A DNA stretch of 37,895 nucleotides from Chthoniobacter flavus (GTDB taxonomy: Bacteria > Verrucomicrobiota > Verrucomicrobiia > Chthoniobacterales > Terrimicrobiaceae): positions 1 to 37,895 of the forward strand of contig CAMASH010000031.1 of NCBI GenBank assembly GCA_945860745.1. The letters are read 5' to 3'. Shown piece by piece: positions 17,027 to 25,091 of this stretch. The notes under the pieces are model-generated. The model was not told the DNA's origin and searched no databases. It saw only the letters and a program-made list of their open reading frames with translations. Position numbers and translations under genes: made by a program. Position 1 is the first letter of the stretch. Every line of letters starts with the position of its first letter.

Positions 17027-18067
17027 ATGGCTGCCAAGTTTCGTTTTGCTTTTGTCGGATTCCGGCATCCTCATATTTTTGAATTGTGGGATGCTGTGAA
17101 AACCCATCCGGATTGTGAAATCGTGGCAGCCTGCGAGCCGGATATCGACACTCGCCGGACGTTGCACGAGCGAGGAGAGATCTCTATCTCGCATGAGGAA
17201 TTCGAGCTGATGCTCACCGAGGTGTCATGCGAAATTGTGGCAGTGGGGGACGTGTACGTCAATCGAGGTGAACAGGCAATTCGTACGCTGGAATCCAATC
17301 ACCATCTCATTTCCGACAAGCCAATTTGCACTAAAATGACCGAGCTGTTTCGCATTGAGACCCTTGCTCGAGAAAAGGCTCTAAAAGTAGGCTGCCAACT
17401 TGATTTGACCGCCTCACCTACCATCCGGCGGTTGCGCGAAGTCGTCCTTTCCGGAGCGCTAGGCCGACTTGCCACCGTTACCATTTCCGCTCAGCATCCC
17501 TTACGCTATGGGACACGTCCCTCGTGGTATTTCGAACCTGGTTGTCATGGGGGGGTGCTCAACGACATTGGCATCCATGCCTTTGATCTGCTGCCTTGGC
17601 TGACGGGAAGTCGGTGGTTGAAGCTATTGACCTCCAGGGCATGGAATTGCAAAGCGGTCGACACCCCTTTTTTTCGGGATTGCGCTCAGTTTCAAGGCAT
17701 TCTCGAAGGAGAGATTTCGTGCTTCACCGATGTTTCCTACCTGGCTCCCAATAAAATGGGTTCCCGTCTACCGAATTATTGGCGGATCACCATTCATGGA
17801 TCAAACGGAATGGCGGAAACCAGTGCTGCGTTAGACCAAGTGACCGTCGTGTTGGACGGAGACGAATCTCCGTCCAAGATACCGGGATTGCCGGGTCCCC
17901 CATCTGCGTATTTGAATGATTTTCTTGCTGAAATACGAGGAGCGACTTCCGTCGGTGGCTTAAATACCGAACGCGTAATTTTGGCCTCTCGGCTTGCGCT
18001 TCTAGCACAAGGACTCGCCGATTCTTCCTCCAGTGTTCAAGGGGAGAAACATTTGGAAACTTTTTGA
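17027..18067 (+). CDS. Gfo/Idh/MocA family oxidoreductase
   Basis: Encodes 346 residues. The N-terminal Rossmann domain starts FRFAFVGFRHPHI, a GxxxxxH variant of the nucleotide-binding loop. The family signature DKP (97-99, in HLISDKPIC) follows, and the C-terminal alpha/beta domain has GGVLNDIGIHAFDLL with the catalytic-type Asp180 and His184. Members oxidise or epimerise sugars and inositols with NAD(P). It is divergent from the glycosidase operon and shares its 180-bp regulatory region. The next gene, a ceramidase-like hydrolase, begins 16 bp after its stop and is probably cotranscribed. Confidence 0.87.
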   Translation: MAAKFRFAFVGFRHPHIFELWDAVKTHPDCEIVAACEPDIDTRRTLHERGEISISHEEFELMLTEVSCEIVAVGDVYVNRGEQAIRTLESNHHLISDKPICTKMTELFRIETLAREKALKVGCQLDLTASPTIRRLREVVLSGALGRLATVTISAQHPLRYGTRPSWYFEPGCHGGVLNDIGIHAFDLLPWLTGSRWLKLLTSRAWNCKAVDTPFFRDCAQFQGILEGEISCFTDVSYLAPNKMGSRLPNYWRITIHGSNGMAETSAALDQVTVVLDGDESPSKIPGLPGPPSAYLNDFLAEIRGATSVGGLNTERVILASRLALLAQGLADSSSSVQGEKHLETF

Positions 18068-18083
18068 CGCAAGGAATTTACTG

Positions 18084-19394
18084 GTGAAACTTTCGGTATT
18101 TCGTTGCGAGATTACACCTCCAATTGGCCATCCACTTTGCGCGGGCTGGTATCCCCCTGCGCTGGGCATTGCCCAGCCTCTTTTCGCTCAGGGGGTGATT
18201 CTCTTTCCAGAGTCTGATTTGCCGATCGTGCTTTGTGCCCTTGACTGGGCGGAGCTAAGCAATGGCGAGCATGATCTTTGGCGGTGCCGCTTGGCTGAGG
18301 CAGCCAGAACCTCGTCTGATCGGATTGCTGTTCACTGCATTCATGCGCATGACACGCCTTGGCCGGATCGAGATGCTCAACGCTTGCTGGATAATGAGGG
18401 ACACCGCAATGTCATTATGCAGCAAGGTTGGTGTGATGAGGTCTTGCAGACGGTGCAAAATGCGGTGCGATCCGCCTTGAGCACCACAGCACAAGTGACT
18501 GAAATCCGGACAGGACACGCCGCTGTCCGAGAGATAGCTAGCAACCGTCGTATTCTGGGGCCTGATGGAAAAACTCGGGGTGTTCGATGGACACGCTGCC
18601 GGGACGCGGTCCTCCGGGAGGAGCCTGAGGGTTTGATAGACCCGCAACTTAAAACGATCAGTTTTTGGGAAGAAGGACGCAAATTGGTTTCTCTCCATTA
18701 TTACGCGGTTCATCCCACGAGCTACGATGGCACCGGCCTTGTCACCTCGGATTTCGTTGGGATCGCGCGGGAACGGTTGAGCGAGGCTGAGGGATCGCCT
18801 CATTTGTATTTCACGGAATGTGCGGGAAACATAACTTGTGGAAAGTATAACGATGGCGTGGCCGATAACCGGGAGCTGTTCACGCAAAGAATCGTTGAAG
18901 CGATGATGGATTCGGAACAAAATGCCAAACCACGCCATCTTGACGAACCCAGGTGGGCGACCGAAAAGGTTATTCTGCCTCCCCGGACGGACCTTACGAG
19001 GCAGGCGCTAAGAAGGATAATTAGCGATCCAGAAACTGCTTTAAGCGCAAAAAGTCGAGCGGCCATTGCATTGGCATATCGCGACCGGTGTGAAGCGGGC
19101 ATCTCGATTTCAATTACGGCATTGCGTATCGGCCCTGAGATCGTTGTGCTTCATCTGCCAGGAGAAGCTTTTATTGAGTATCAGCTTTATACACAGTCAT
19201 TATGCCGGGTCGCCACCGTAGTTGTGCCTGCTTATGGAGACTGTGGGCCGGGGTATATTCCGATGGCCCAATCCTTCGAGGAAGGAGGTTATGAACCAAC
19301 TGACGCGTTCTGTTCAGCCGAAAGTGAAGGCCTGCTACGTGCAGCCATTTGCAAGGTAATTTCAAGAGGTGATGGTTCTCTCTCAGGGTCGTGA
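18084..19394 (+). CDS. Neutral-ceramidase-like hydrolase
   Basis: Encodes 436 residues from GTG 18084, which has AAGGA 8 nt upstream; the frame is open to 18033 but that part overlaps the previous gene. Motifs resemble the neutral/alkaline ceramidase N-terminal domain: HCIHAHDTP (zinc-type HxH), LHYYAVHPTSYDG (His), YFTECAGNIT where the family has its catalytic loop, and HLPGEAFIEYQL. There is no signal peptide and no C-terminal Ig domain, both present in true ceramidases. Bacterial proteins of this type in Planctomycetes and Verrucomicrobia occur next to Gfo/Idh oxidoreductases, and their substrate is unknown. A zinc-dependent amidase role is inferred. Confidence 0.72.
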   Translation: MKLSVFRCEITPPIGHPLCAGWYPPALGIAQPLFAQGVILFPESDLPIVLCALDWAELSNGEHDLWRCRLAEAARTSSDRIAVHCIHAHDTPWPDRDAQRLLDNEGHRNVIMQQGWCDEVLQTVQNAVRSALSTTAQVTEIRTGHAAVREIASNRRILGPDGKTRGVRWTRCRDAVLREEPEGLIDPQLKTISFWEEGRKLVSLHYYAVHPTSYDGTGLVTSDFVGIARERLSEAEGSPHLYFTECAGNITCGKYNDGVADNRELFTQRIVEAMMDSEQNAKPRHLDEPRWATEKVILPPRTDLTRQALRRIISDPETALSAKSRAAIALAYRDRCEAGISISITALRIGPEIVVLHLPGEAFIEYQLYTQSLCRVATVVVPAYGDCGPGYIPMAQSFEEGGYEPTDAFCSAESEGLLRAAICKVISRGDGSLSGS

Positions 19395-19765
19395 GTTGGA
19401 CATCGCGCGACTCAGATCGTTTGGGTGTTTATACCCGAGATGATAGGCGGCAGCCTTTACGCTCCATCCCTTCTCAACAATCAATCGCGAGCCTCGCCAA
19501 GGCGAGATTTGAGCGCTTCTTTCCTAGGACCATGCCCGAGATGTTGACGGCATAGCCGGTGGAGCGTGGCTGGTGACACTTGCAGATAATCACAAAGGCG
19601 CGCCGCAGGCGAGTGTTCGGCCGGATGCTCGTATACCCAGCGGAGTCCCAGACGCTGGGCTGACGAGGGCGCGGAAGAGCGGCCGCCCTGCGGTTCTCTG
19701 GCCAGGCAAAGATCCAGCTGTGACCGCAATTGTGCTTGACGATCAAAACCTGCATTATTAAACGT
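19383..19765 (-). pseudogene. AraC-family regulator, 5'-truncated and frameshifted
   Basis: The frame from 19765 encodes a linker and the first AraC helix-turn-helix (LRWVYEHPAEHSPAARLCDY.. to SRLGEARD) and stops at 19481-19483. The second helix-turn-helix continues in another frame from 19484: LIVEKGWSVKAAAYHLGYKH, then PNDLSRAMSNSRP, ending at TGA 19383-19385. Joining the frames needs one base restored near 19484-19487. The N-terminal sensor domain is absent: a stop at 19766-19768 lies at the RidA operator and the RidA gene follows. The 3' end overlaps the ceramidase-like gene by 12 bp on the opposite strand. The regulator must be non-functional unless this is a sequencing error. Confidence 0.75.
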
Positions 19766-19769
19766 TTAA
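19730..19769 (+). promoter_or_regulatory. Promoter and LacI-type operator of the RidA operon
   Basis: TTGTGC (19730-19735) and CATTAT (19753-19758) are 17 bp apart. TTAAACGTTTAA at 19758-19769 is a perfect 12-bp CG-centred palindrome and starts on the last base of the -10. The RidA ATG lies 30 bp further on. The layout equals that of the SIS and glycosidase promoters, although the gene direction differs. The promoter lies within the AraC remnant. Confidence 0.6.
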
Positions 19770-19798
19770 AACATCCCTTAGACCGAAATAGTTCACGC

Positions 19799-20191
19799 AT
19801 GAAACGCATCACAAATATAGAAGGGGTGCCTCCCGCAAGCGGTCCCTATTCGAGCGCGACAGTTTCCAGTGGCGACTTCATCTTTGTGGCGGGGCAGGGT
19901 CCTTGGGATCCCGAGCGGAGGGCTTTTGTGAGGGGCACCATCGCTGAGCAAACTCAACTCACGCTCGAATGTATCCGGCGTATTGTGGAAGCCGCGGGCG
20001 GGAATTTGGAAAATGCAGTCTCTTGCCGTGTGTTTCTTCAACCCCTCAACGATGAGAGTTTCGCGGAAATGAACGCAGTATACGCCCAGTTTTTTCCCAA
20101 GGGAAAACCAGCCCGTACAACCGTCGGATGTGTGCTGCTGGGCATTGATGTTGAGATCGACGCAGTCGTACAAATAGGGAACCGGGAATGA
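19799..20191 (+). CDS. RidA family reactive-intermediate deaminase
   Basis: Encodes 130 residues from ATG 19799, full length for the family. It has GPYSSA near residue 15, FVAGQGPWDP, and the active-site Arg106 in KPARTTVG with Glu119 in IDVEID. RidA enzymes hydrolyse enamine/imine intermediates released by PLP and other enzymes, giving ketoacid and ammonia, as trimers in the cytoplasm. It is the first gene of a (+) operon and overlaps the creatininase gene by 4 bp (ATGA). Two other Rid genes lie in the window; the one at the right edge shares the segment VRGTI followed by E-x-T-x-LTLE. Confidence 0.9.
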   Translation: MKRITNIEGVPPASGPYSSATVSSGDFIFVAGQGPWDPERRAFVRGTIAEQTQLTLECIRRIVEAAGGNLENAVSCRVFLQPLNDESFAEMNAVYAQFFPKGKPARTTVGCVLLGIDVEIDAVVQIGNRE

Positions 20192-20955
20192 TATTCGGAG
20201 ACCTTGGTTCTCGGGATATTGCACGCATCGCGCCGGATATGATCGCCATGTTGCCGCTTGGCGCCGTGGAGCAGCATGGCGATCACTTGCCCGTAATCAC
20301 GGATACCGCTATTGTCACGGAATTTGCGCGAAGGGCAGAGGTCTTGCTTCCGGATCACGTGGTGCTGCTTCCGACCTTTTGGACTGGAAGTTCTCATCAT
20401 CATCTTTCTTTTCCCGGCACCCTGTCCATCAGCAGTGAAACCTTTGTGAGGGTGGTGATGGACATCTTGGAATGCCTTGTGTCTTCGGGGTTTCAGCGTA
20501 TCTTTCTTCTTAACGGCCACGGGGGAAATCAGACCCCCTTTGCCGAAGCGCTTTACCGGATCAGTTTGATACATCGCGCACCCCGGATTGCCGCACAGAG
20601 CTACTGGAAGCTTGCCGCCAATGAACTTGCGGAACAGAATTTCATGGCGACTTCAGCTCTCAGCCACGCCTGTGAATACGAAACGTCATTGATGCTCGCG
20701 CTGGGGGCCGCCGTAAAAATGCCTCTTGCCCACGGCGAATCCCCACAACGAATTTCCCAGTTCTATGATCCTTTGGACCGTGGTTCCTCACGTGTCGTGG
20801 TGAGTGAGACTTTTGACCAACTCAGCCTGAATGGCGCCCTTGGTTCTCCGGAAAAAGCCACTGCGGATAAAGGGGAGCGGCTTTTCAACCTGATCACGGA
20901 AACCATCATCTCATTTCTTAAAGATTTCAAACAATGGCCGCTTCGACAATCATGA
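20188..20955 (+). CDS. Creatininase family amidohydrolase
   Basis: Encodes 255 residues, the usual length. Conserved metal and active-site motifs are all present: LGAVEQHGDHLPV with TDT, SSHHHLSFPGTLS, LNGHGGNQ, and HACEYETSLML. The family hydrolyses cyclic or linear amides such as creatinine, or formamidopyrimidines in Mn/Zn-dependent hexamers. It starts at the ATGA overlap with RidA and ends in an ATGA overlap with the SDR gene. A RidA-creatininase-SDR trio next to a sugar-type ABC transporter suggests breakdown of an imported amide- or amine-bearing compound; the compound is unknown. Confidence 0.9.
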   Translation: MIFGDLGSRDIARIAPDMIAMLPLGAVEQHGDHLPVITDTAIVTEFARRAEVLLPDHVVLLPTFWTGSSHHHLSFPGTLSISSETFVRVVMDILECLVSSGFQRIFLLNGHGGNQTPFAEALYRISLIHRAPRIAAQSYWKLAANELAEQNFMATSALSHACEYETSLMLALGAAVKMPLAHGESPQRISQFYDPLDRGSSRVVVSETFDQLSLNGALGSPEKATADKGERLFNLITETIISFLKDFKQWPLRQS

Positions 20956-21701
20956 CACCAAAATCTTGGGACAAACAAACTGCAGTGATCACGGGAGGCG
21001 CGGATGGGCTGGGGTTTGCGCTTGCACAGCGTCTTCTAAAGCTCGGCGTGTCTGTCGCGCTGCTTGATATTAGTGACGAGAAGCTGAAGTGCGCCGCTTC
21101 AGCGCTTGGCCCAAACGCCCGCGTCTTTTGCATTGATGTTTCAGACCCCGGCCAAGTTCGCACTGCCGTCGGCAGCTTCATTGCAGAGTTCAACCACATC
21201 GACATCCTCGTCAACTGCGCGGGAGTTACGGGAAAAACCGGACTCAAAAGCCATGAAGTGGATCTGGCCGACTTTGACAGGGTATTTCATGTGAATGTGC
21301 GAGGGAGTTTTGTTACGTTTCAGGCGGTCATTCCTCACATGCTCGCTAGTAACTACGGGCGCGTTTTGCATGTTGCTTCAATTGCGGGAAAGGAGGGCAA
21401 TGCGGGAATGGTTGCCTATTCGGCGTCGAAGGCCGCTGTGATTGGAATGACCAAATCGCAGGGCAAGGAGTACGCAGAAACGGGAATTACGGTCAATGCC
21501 ATCGCTCCAGCGGTCATTATGACGGCCATGCATGACACCATGCCATCCAAACAGATCACCTACATGACCGATAAAATTCCCATGAAACGGTGTGGCTCGC
21601 TTGAGGAATTCGCCGCATCAGCAACATGGATCATTTCGGCGGAAAATAGTTTTACAACAGGATTCACCTTTGACCTTTCCGGTGGCCGCGCAGTGTATTG
21701 A
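20952..21701 (+). CDS. SDR family oxidoreductase
   Basis: Encodes 249 residues from ATG 20952, which forms an ATGA overlap with the creatininase stop; an ATG at 20934 adds six residues. It is a complete classical SDR with TGGADGLG, LVNCAG, VASIAG and the YSASK active site, then SGGRAVY at the C-terminus. It is FabG-like and probably an NAD(P)-dependent dehydrogenase of a hydroxyl group on the operon's substrate. A 131-bp gap without an obvious terminator separates it from the permease gene. Confidence 0.87.
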   Translation: MTPKSWDKQTAVITGGADGLGFALAQRLLKLGVSVALLDISDEKLKCAASALGPNARVFCIDVSDPGQVRTAVGSFIAEFNHIDILVNCAGVTGKTGLKSHEVDLADFDRVFHVNVRGSFVTFQAVIPHMLASNYGRVLHVASIAGKEGNAGMVAYSASKAAVIGMTKSQGKEYAETGITVNAIAPAVIMTAMHDTMPSKQITYMTDKIPMKRCGSLEEFAASATWIISAENSFTTGFTFDLSGGRAVY

Positions 21702-21832
21702 ATGTGCGAATGATCCGAGCTTGCTTCGATGAAGATCACGCCATTTCAGGATTGGGGTGGGAAAATTCAGTTGGTGCATGGATTGGTGATATGACTACTC
21801 CGCAATGATTGGAGGAAACTCGACAGTCTGAA

Positions 21833-23536
21833 ATGAGCTTTTTTTCTCCAATCACAAATCGCTCGGCATCGATCAGGGTGCTCTATTCCTCGGTTTATCT
21901 CCTGTTGGGAATCGGTGCGATCACGGTGATTTATCCGCTCTGTGTTACGATTTCCGGCTCGATGTCCGGTCCTTATGAATCGGAGCCTATCACGATTTAT
22001 CCCAAATTTTTATTCCATGATCGGGCGCTTTGGAGCCGCTATCTGGAAGCTAGGTATGGAGGAGTGGTGGATAATCTTAAAATGGCATGTGGGGACGAAT
22101 CCGTTGACTTTTACAAGCCGCCATATCCTACGAGCCGAGGAAATGAATCCGTCGTGGGTTTGTGGAAAAAATTCCGCGCGGAAAAGGGAGCGTTATCGAC
22201 TGAACAAGCCGGGCTGGCATTCGCCCGATCAGTCAGACGGGATGCCTCGTACGAGAACGACCGGTTTCGGAAGTGGCTGCTGGACCGCTATGGAAATGAT
22301 CTTCAGAGTCTCAATGCCGCGCTTCTGATCGAAGCTCCCCGACCGACATACATCGTTCCTCCCATACAGAGCCGTGTGGTTCTGCCGGATGTTGTCACGC
22401 CATTCACCACAGTTTTTGGCAAGTACCTTGCGACCGTTCCAGAAAGCCGGCGCCTCATTTGGAATATCGGCGGTTTTTACAGAGGAGTCTATCTCCCGCG
22501 CGTTTTTGGCACTGATGTTAAGGCGTACAATCGGACTTTTGGAACGGAATACGCATCCTATCGGGATGTGCCGTTTCCTGCGAGCGTTCCGAAGTTGGGT
22601 TCCGACCCCTGGTTTCAATTCGTTCAACGTGTCTTGAATGCATCGTTTATTGAACTCAGTCCTGAAGGCGAGAGAGCCTGGCAAGAGAGCAAGCTTACCA
22701 AGGTGGATTTCATTCGGACCAAAGCACAGCCTCAGCAGGTGAAGGTGGTCAGCGTTGATACGGAATTCGGCGAATGGGCGGCAAAACGTGGTCTGACCGA
22801 TGCAATCATTCCTCAAATTGCCGTCGATTGGGAAACCTTTCAGTCCGAGAAAGGCTTCTGGCGCTGGCAGTTTGCCGTCCAGAATTTTCACTATGTCCTC
22901 GATGAGATTCTCATTCAAGGGAACGGAGTTCGGAATACATTCATCCTTGTCGGTTTAAGTATTCTGGGTGCCTTGACGGTGAATCCTATGGCGGCTTATG
23001 CGCTTTCCCGCTTCAAATTGCGACAAAGCTATCACGTGCTTCTCTTCTTTCTTGCAACCATCGCTTTTCCTGCGGAGGTGGCAATGATCCCGAATTTCCT
23101 CCAGATTAAAGAACTCGGAATGATCAACACATTCTGGGCCTTGGTCATCCCGGGGTTGGTGAACGGTTTTTCAATCTTTCTCCTCAAGGGTTTTTTTGAC
23201 AGTCTTCCAAAGGAGCTTTACGAGGCGGCGGATATTGATGGTGCGAGCGAATGGCAGATTTTCTGGGGAATTACCATGCGGCTTTCCCTCCCGATTCTTG
23301 CGGTTGTCGCTTTGGGCGCTTTTGGCAGTGCCTACGGGGCTTTCATGTTTGCGCTCATCCTAGTTCCGGATCCTTCCATGTGGACAATAATGGTCTGGAT
23401 ATATCAACTCCAGCAGGGTGCTGGCCAAGGGGTGATTTACGCCTCGATTCTAATTACGGCCATTCCTCTCCTGTTGGTTTATCTCTGTGCGCAGAACGTC
23501 ATTCTGCGGGGCATTGTTGTTCCCACTGAAAAATGA
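21833..23536 (+). CDS. MalG-type ABC permease with a large extracytoplasmic insert (copy 1)
   Basis: Encodes 567 residues from ATG 21833; a TTG at 21809 is possible. GGAGGAA lies at 21811-21817, 15 nt upstream of the ATG. One transmembrane helix (12-40) is followed by about 310 residues that must lie outside, then the five-helix MalG core. The core has the EAA loop ELYEAADIDGASEW, which contacts the ATPase. Ordinary MalG proteins are about 280-300 residues. The insert contains F-x-x-WL-x(3)-YG-type repeats, for example FRKWLLDRYGNDLQSLNAAL and WAAKRGLTDA. It matches the permease at 33299-34996 over its whole length. It overlaps the next gene by 4 bp. No ATPase gene is present. Confidence 0.86.
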   Translation: MSFFSPITNRSASIRVLYSSVYLLLGIGAITVIYPLCVTISGSMSGPYESEPITIYPKFLFHDRALWSRYLEARYGGVVDNLKMACGDESVDFYKPPYPTSRGNESVVGLWKKFRAEKGALSTEQAGLAFARSVRRDASYENDRFRKWLLDRYGNDLQSLNAALLIEAPRPTYIVPPIQSRVVLPDVVTPFTTVFGKYLATVPESRRLIWNIGGFYRGVYLPRVFGTDVKAYNRTFGTEYASYRDVPFPASVPKLGSDPWFQFVQRVLNASFIELSPEGERAWQESKLTKVDFIRTKAQPQQVKVVSVDTEFGEWAAKRGLTDAIIPQIAVDWETFQSEKGFWRWQFAVQNFHYVLDEILIQGNGVRNTFILVGLSILGALTVNPMAAYALSRFKLRQSYHVLLFFLATIAFPAEVAMIPNFLQIKELGMINTFWALVIPGLVNGFSIFLLKGFFDSLPKELYEAADIDGASEWQIFWGITMRLSLPILAVVALGAFGSAYGAFMFALILVPDPSMWTIMVWIYQLQQGAGQGVIYASILITAIPLLLVYLCAQNVILRGIVVPTEK

Positions 23537-24282
23537 GCCGCATGCTTCTCGCTCTTCTCGGGCTAACACTTCTAGCGATACCAGCCGTTGGTTCGGACAA
23601 AATCCGGTTAAGGGTTGCTGGCTTGGCTCAATCGACCCCCAGCACGCCTGCCGGGGTGTCGGAAGCGCGGGTCTTGCGGGCGTTTCTTGAGCGGCATCCC
23701 GAAGTCGAGATTCTGCCTGCAGAGGGATTGAAGATCGAGGGAATGGGCGATGAGATCGCACCCTTGATGATGATCGCCGGAGGAATCTCACCGGACATTC
23801 TATATGTCAATTTTCGCAAGATCGACAGCTATGTGAGGCAAGGATTCCTCTATCCTCTGGATGAGTTCATCGCGGAGGAAGAGGCGAAGAACCCGAAGTG
23901 GAAAAAAGACCGCATTCTTCCGTCTGTCGAACCGGTCATCCATAGAATGGGCGCGGATGAAAAAGAGCACTACTATGCGCTACCCACTCAGTATGCGGTG
24001 ATGGGGCTCTATTATAACCGTCCGCTGTTTCGGCAGGCGGGTCTTCCCCTTAGGGCTCCACGAGATTGGAATGAGATGGTGGAATTCTCCAAGAAAATCA
24101 TCGCACTGGATCCGCGTAATAAGGGACTGGCGTTAAACTCCGGGCAGCAGTCGTCGTGGAATCTGATGAATTTTCTTTGGTCCACGGGAGCAGAGGCCGT
24201 CGAGGAGAAGGAGAAAAATCAATGGAGGGCCTGGTTGGGGGTTCTTATCATTCGTATGTCGGCCAGGAGGCTGTCGCCGTAG
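23533..24282 (+). pseudogene. Solute-binding protein of an SBP-MalF fusion, truncated at a rearrangement
   Basis: Starts with ATG 23533 in an ATGA overlap with the permease gene. A signal peptide (MSRMLLALLGLTLLAIPAVG) and the N-terminal lobe of a family 1 sugar-binding protein follow. It aligns with residues about 30-245 of the intact fusion at 34996-37401, including RAPRDWNEM against RAPRDWDEL and SWNLMNFLW against SWNLLNFLW. Similarity ends at NQWRA (about 24235), where the intact copy continues with the rest of the binding domain and MalF. Here the frame runs 15 unrelated codons through the E1-alpha sequence and stops. The product lacks half its binding domain and the permease, so it is almost certainly dead. 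Confidence 0.85.
24207..24224 (+). promoter_or_regulatory. Ribosome binding site and ATG formed at the gene junction
   Basis: GAAGGAG (24207-24213) lies 8 nt before ATG at 24222-24224. The Shine-Dalgarno-like bases belong to the solute-binding gene (coding for EEKEK), while codons after the ATG encode GLVGG of E1-alpha. The truncated E1-alpha could therefore be translated from here although its own start was lost. Confidence 0.55.
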
Positions 24283-25091
24283 GCGTGTGTTCGGCGCTCG
24301 CGAGGGAAGATACGATCACCACAACGTATCGTGGGCGCGGGCAGCACCTGGCCAAGGGTGCCTCGGCCTACAGGTTATTTGCCGAGTTGCTCGGGCGCGT
24401 GGACGGGTACTGCAAGGGCAAAGGAGGCCCGATGCATATCTGCGATTTGGAGACGGGGATCCTCGGTGCCAATGGAATCGTCGCCGGCGGGATTTCTCAT
24501 TCCGTTGGCGCGGCCCTTACCGCGCAGATGAGTGGAAGCCGGCAGGTGGCGGTCGCGTTCTTCGGGGACGGGGCGGTGAATCAGGGCGTGTTTTCCGAAG
24601 CCATGAATCTCGCGGCACTGTGGAATCTCCCGATGATTTTCGTTTGTGAAAACAATCTCTACGCGGAGATGACTCCGCTCAGCAGCTACGTCAAAAATGC
24701 GCGACTCGTTGATCGCGCTGCGGCGTTCGGGATGGTTGGTGAGGTCGTGGATGGGAATGATGTGGAGGCGGTTTTCCGTGCGGTGCAATCGGCCCGAACC
24801 CGCGCACTGGACGGCCGAGGGCCGACGTTTCTGGAAATGATGACCTACCGTTTGCATGGTCATATGCTCGGCGACCCGGAAACGTACCGGTCCAAGGAAG
24901 AAGTGGCGGAATGGCGCGCCCGCGATCCGATTGTGCGATGGAAAACCCATTTGCTCGAAAGCGGGCTCGCGACCGAGGGCCGTCTCGCCGAGCTGGAACA
25001 AACTCTCGATGCCGAGCTCGCCAGCGCTGCAGAACGCGCGCGTGCGAGCCTCGAACCAGGGCCGGAAACCATCCTGGAGGACGTTCTATGA
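24222..25091 (+). CDS. 2-oxoacid dehydrogenase E1-alpha subunit, N-terminally truncated
   Basis: Encodes 289 residues from ATG 24222. The sequence is that of AcoA/PdhA-type subunits: GSYHSYVGQEAVAVG, YRGRGQHLAKG, KGGPMHI, GANGIVAGG and the thiamine diphosphate motif GDG (115-117) to NN (144-145). The first 35-40 residues of the family, the helix with R-x-FE before GQEA, are missing because the solute-binding gene is joined here. E1-alpha and E1-beta form a heterotetramer that decarboxylates a 2-oxoacid and passes the acyl group to a lipoyl E2; no E2 or E3 is encoded nearby. It overlaps the E1-beta gene by ATGA. Activity without the N-terminal helix is doubtful. Confidence 0.85.
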   Translation: MEGLVGGSYHSYVGQEAVAVGVCSALAREDTITTTYRGRGQHLAKGASAYRLFAELLGRVDGYCKGKGGPMHICDLETGILGANGIVAGGISHSVGAALTAQMSGSRQVAVAFFGDGAVNQGVFSEAMNLAALWNLPMIFVCENNLYAEMTPLSSYVKNARLVDRAAAFGMVGEVVDGNDVEAVFRAVQSARTRALDGRGPTFLEMMTYRLHGHMLGDPETYRSKEEVAEWRARDPIVRWKTHLLESGLATEGRLAELEQTLDAELASAAERARASLEPGPETILEDVL

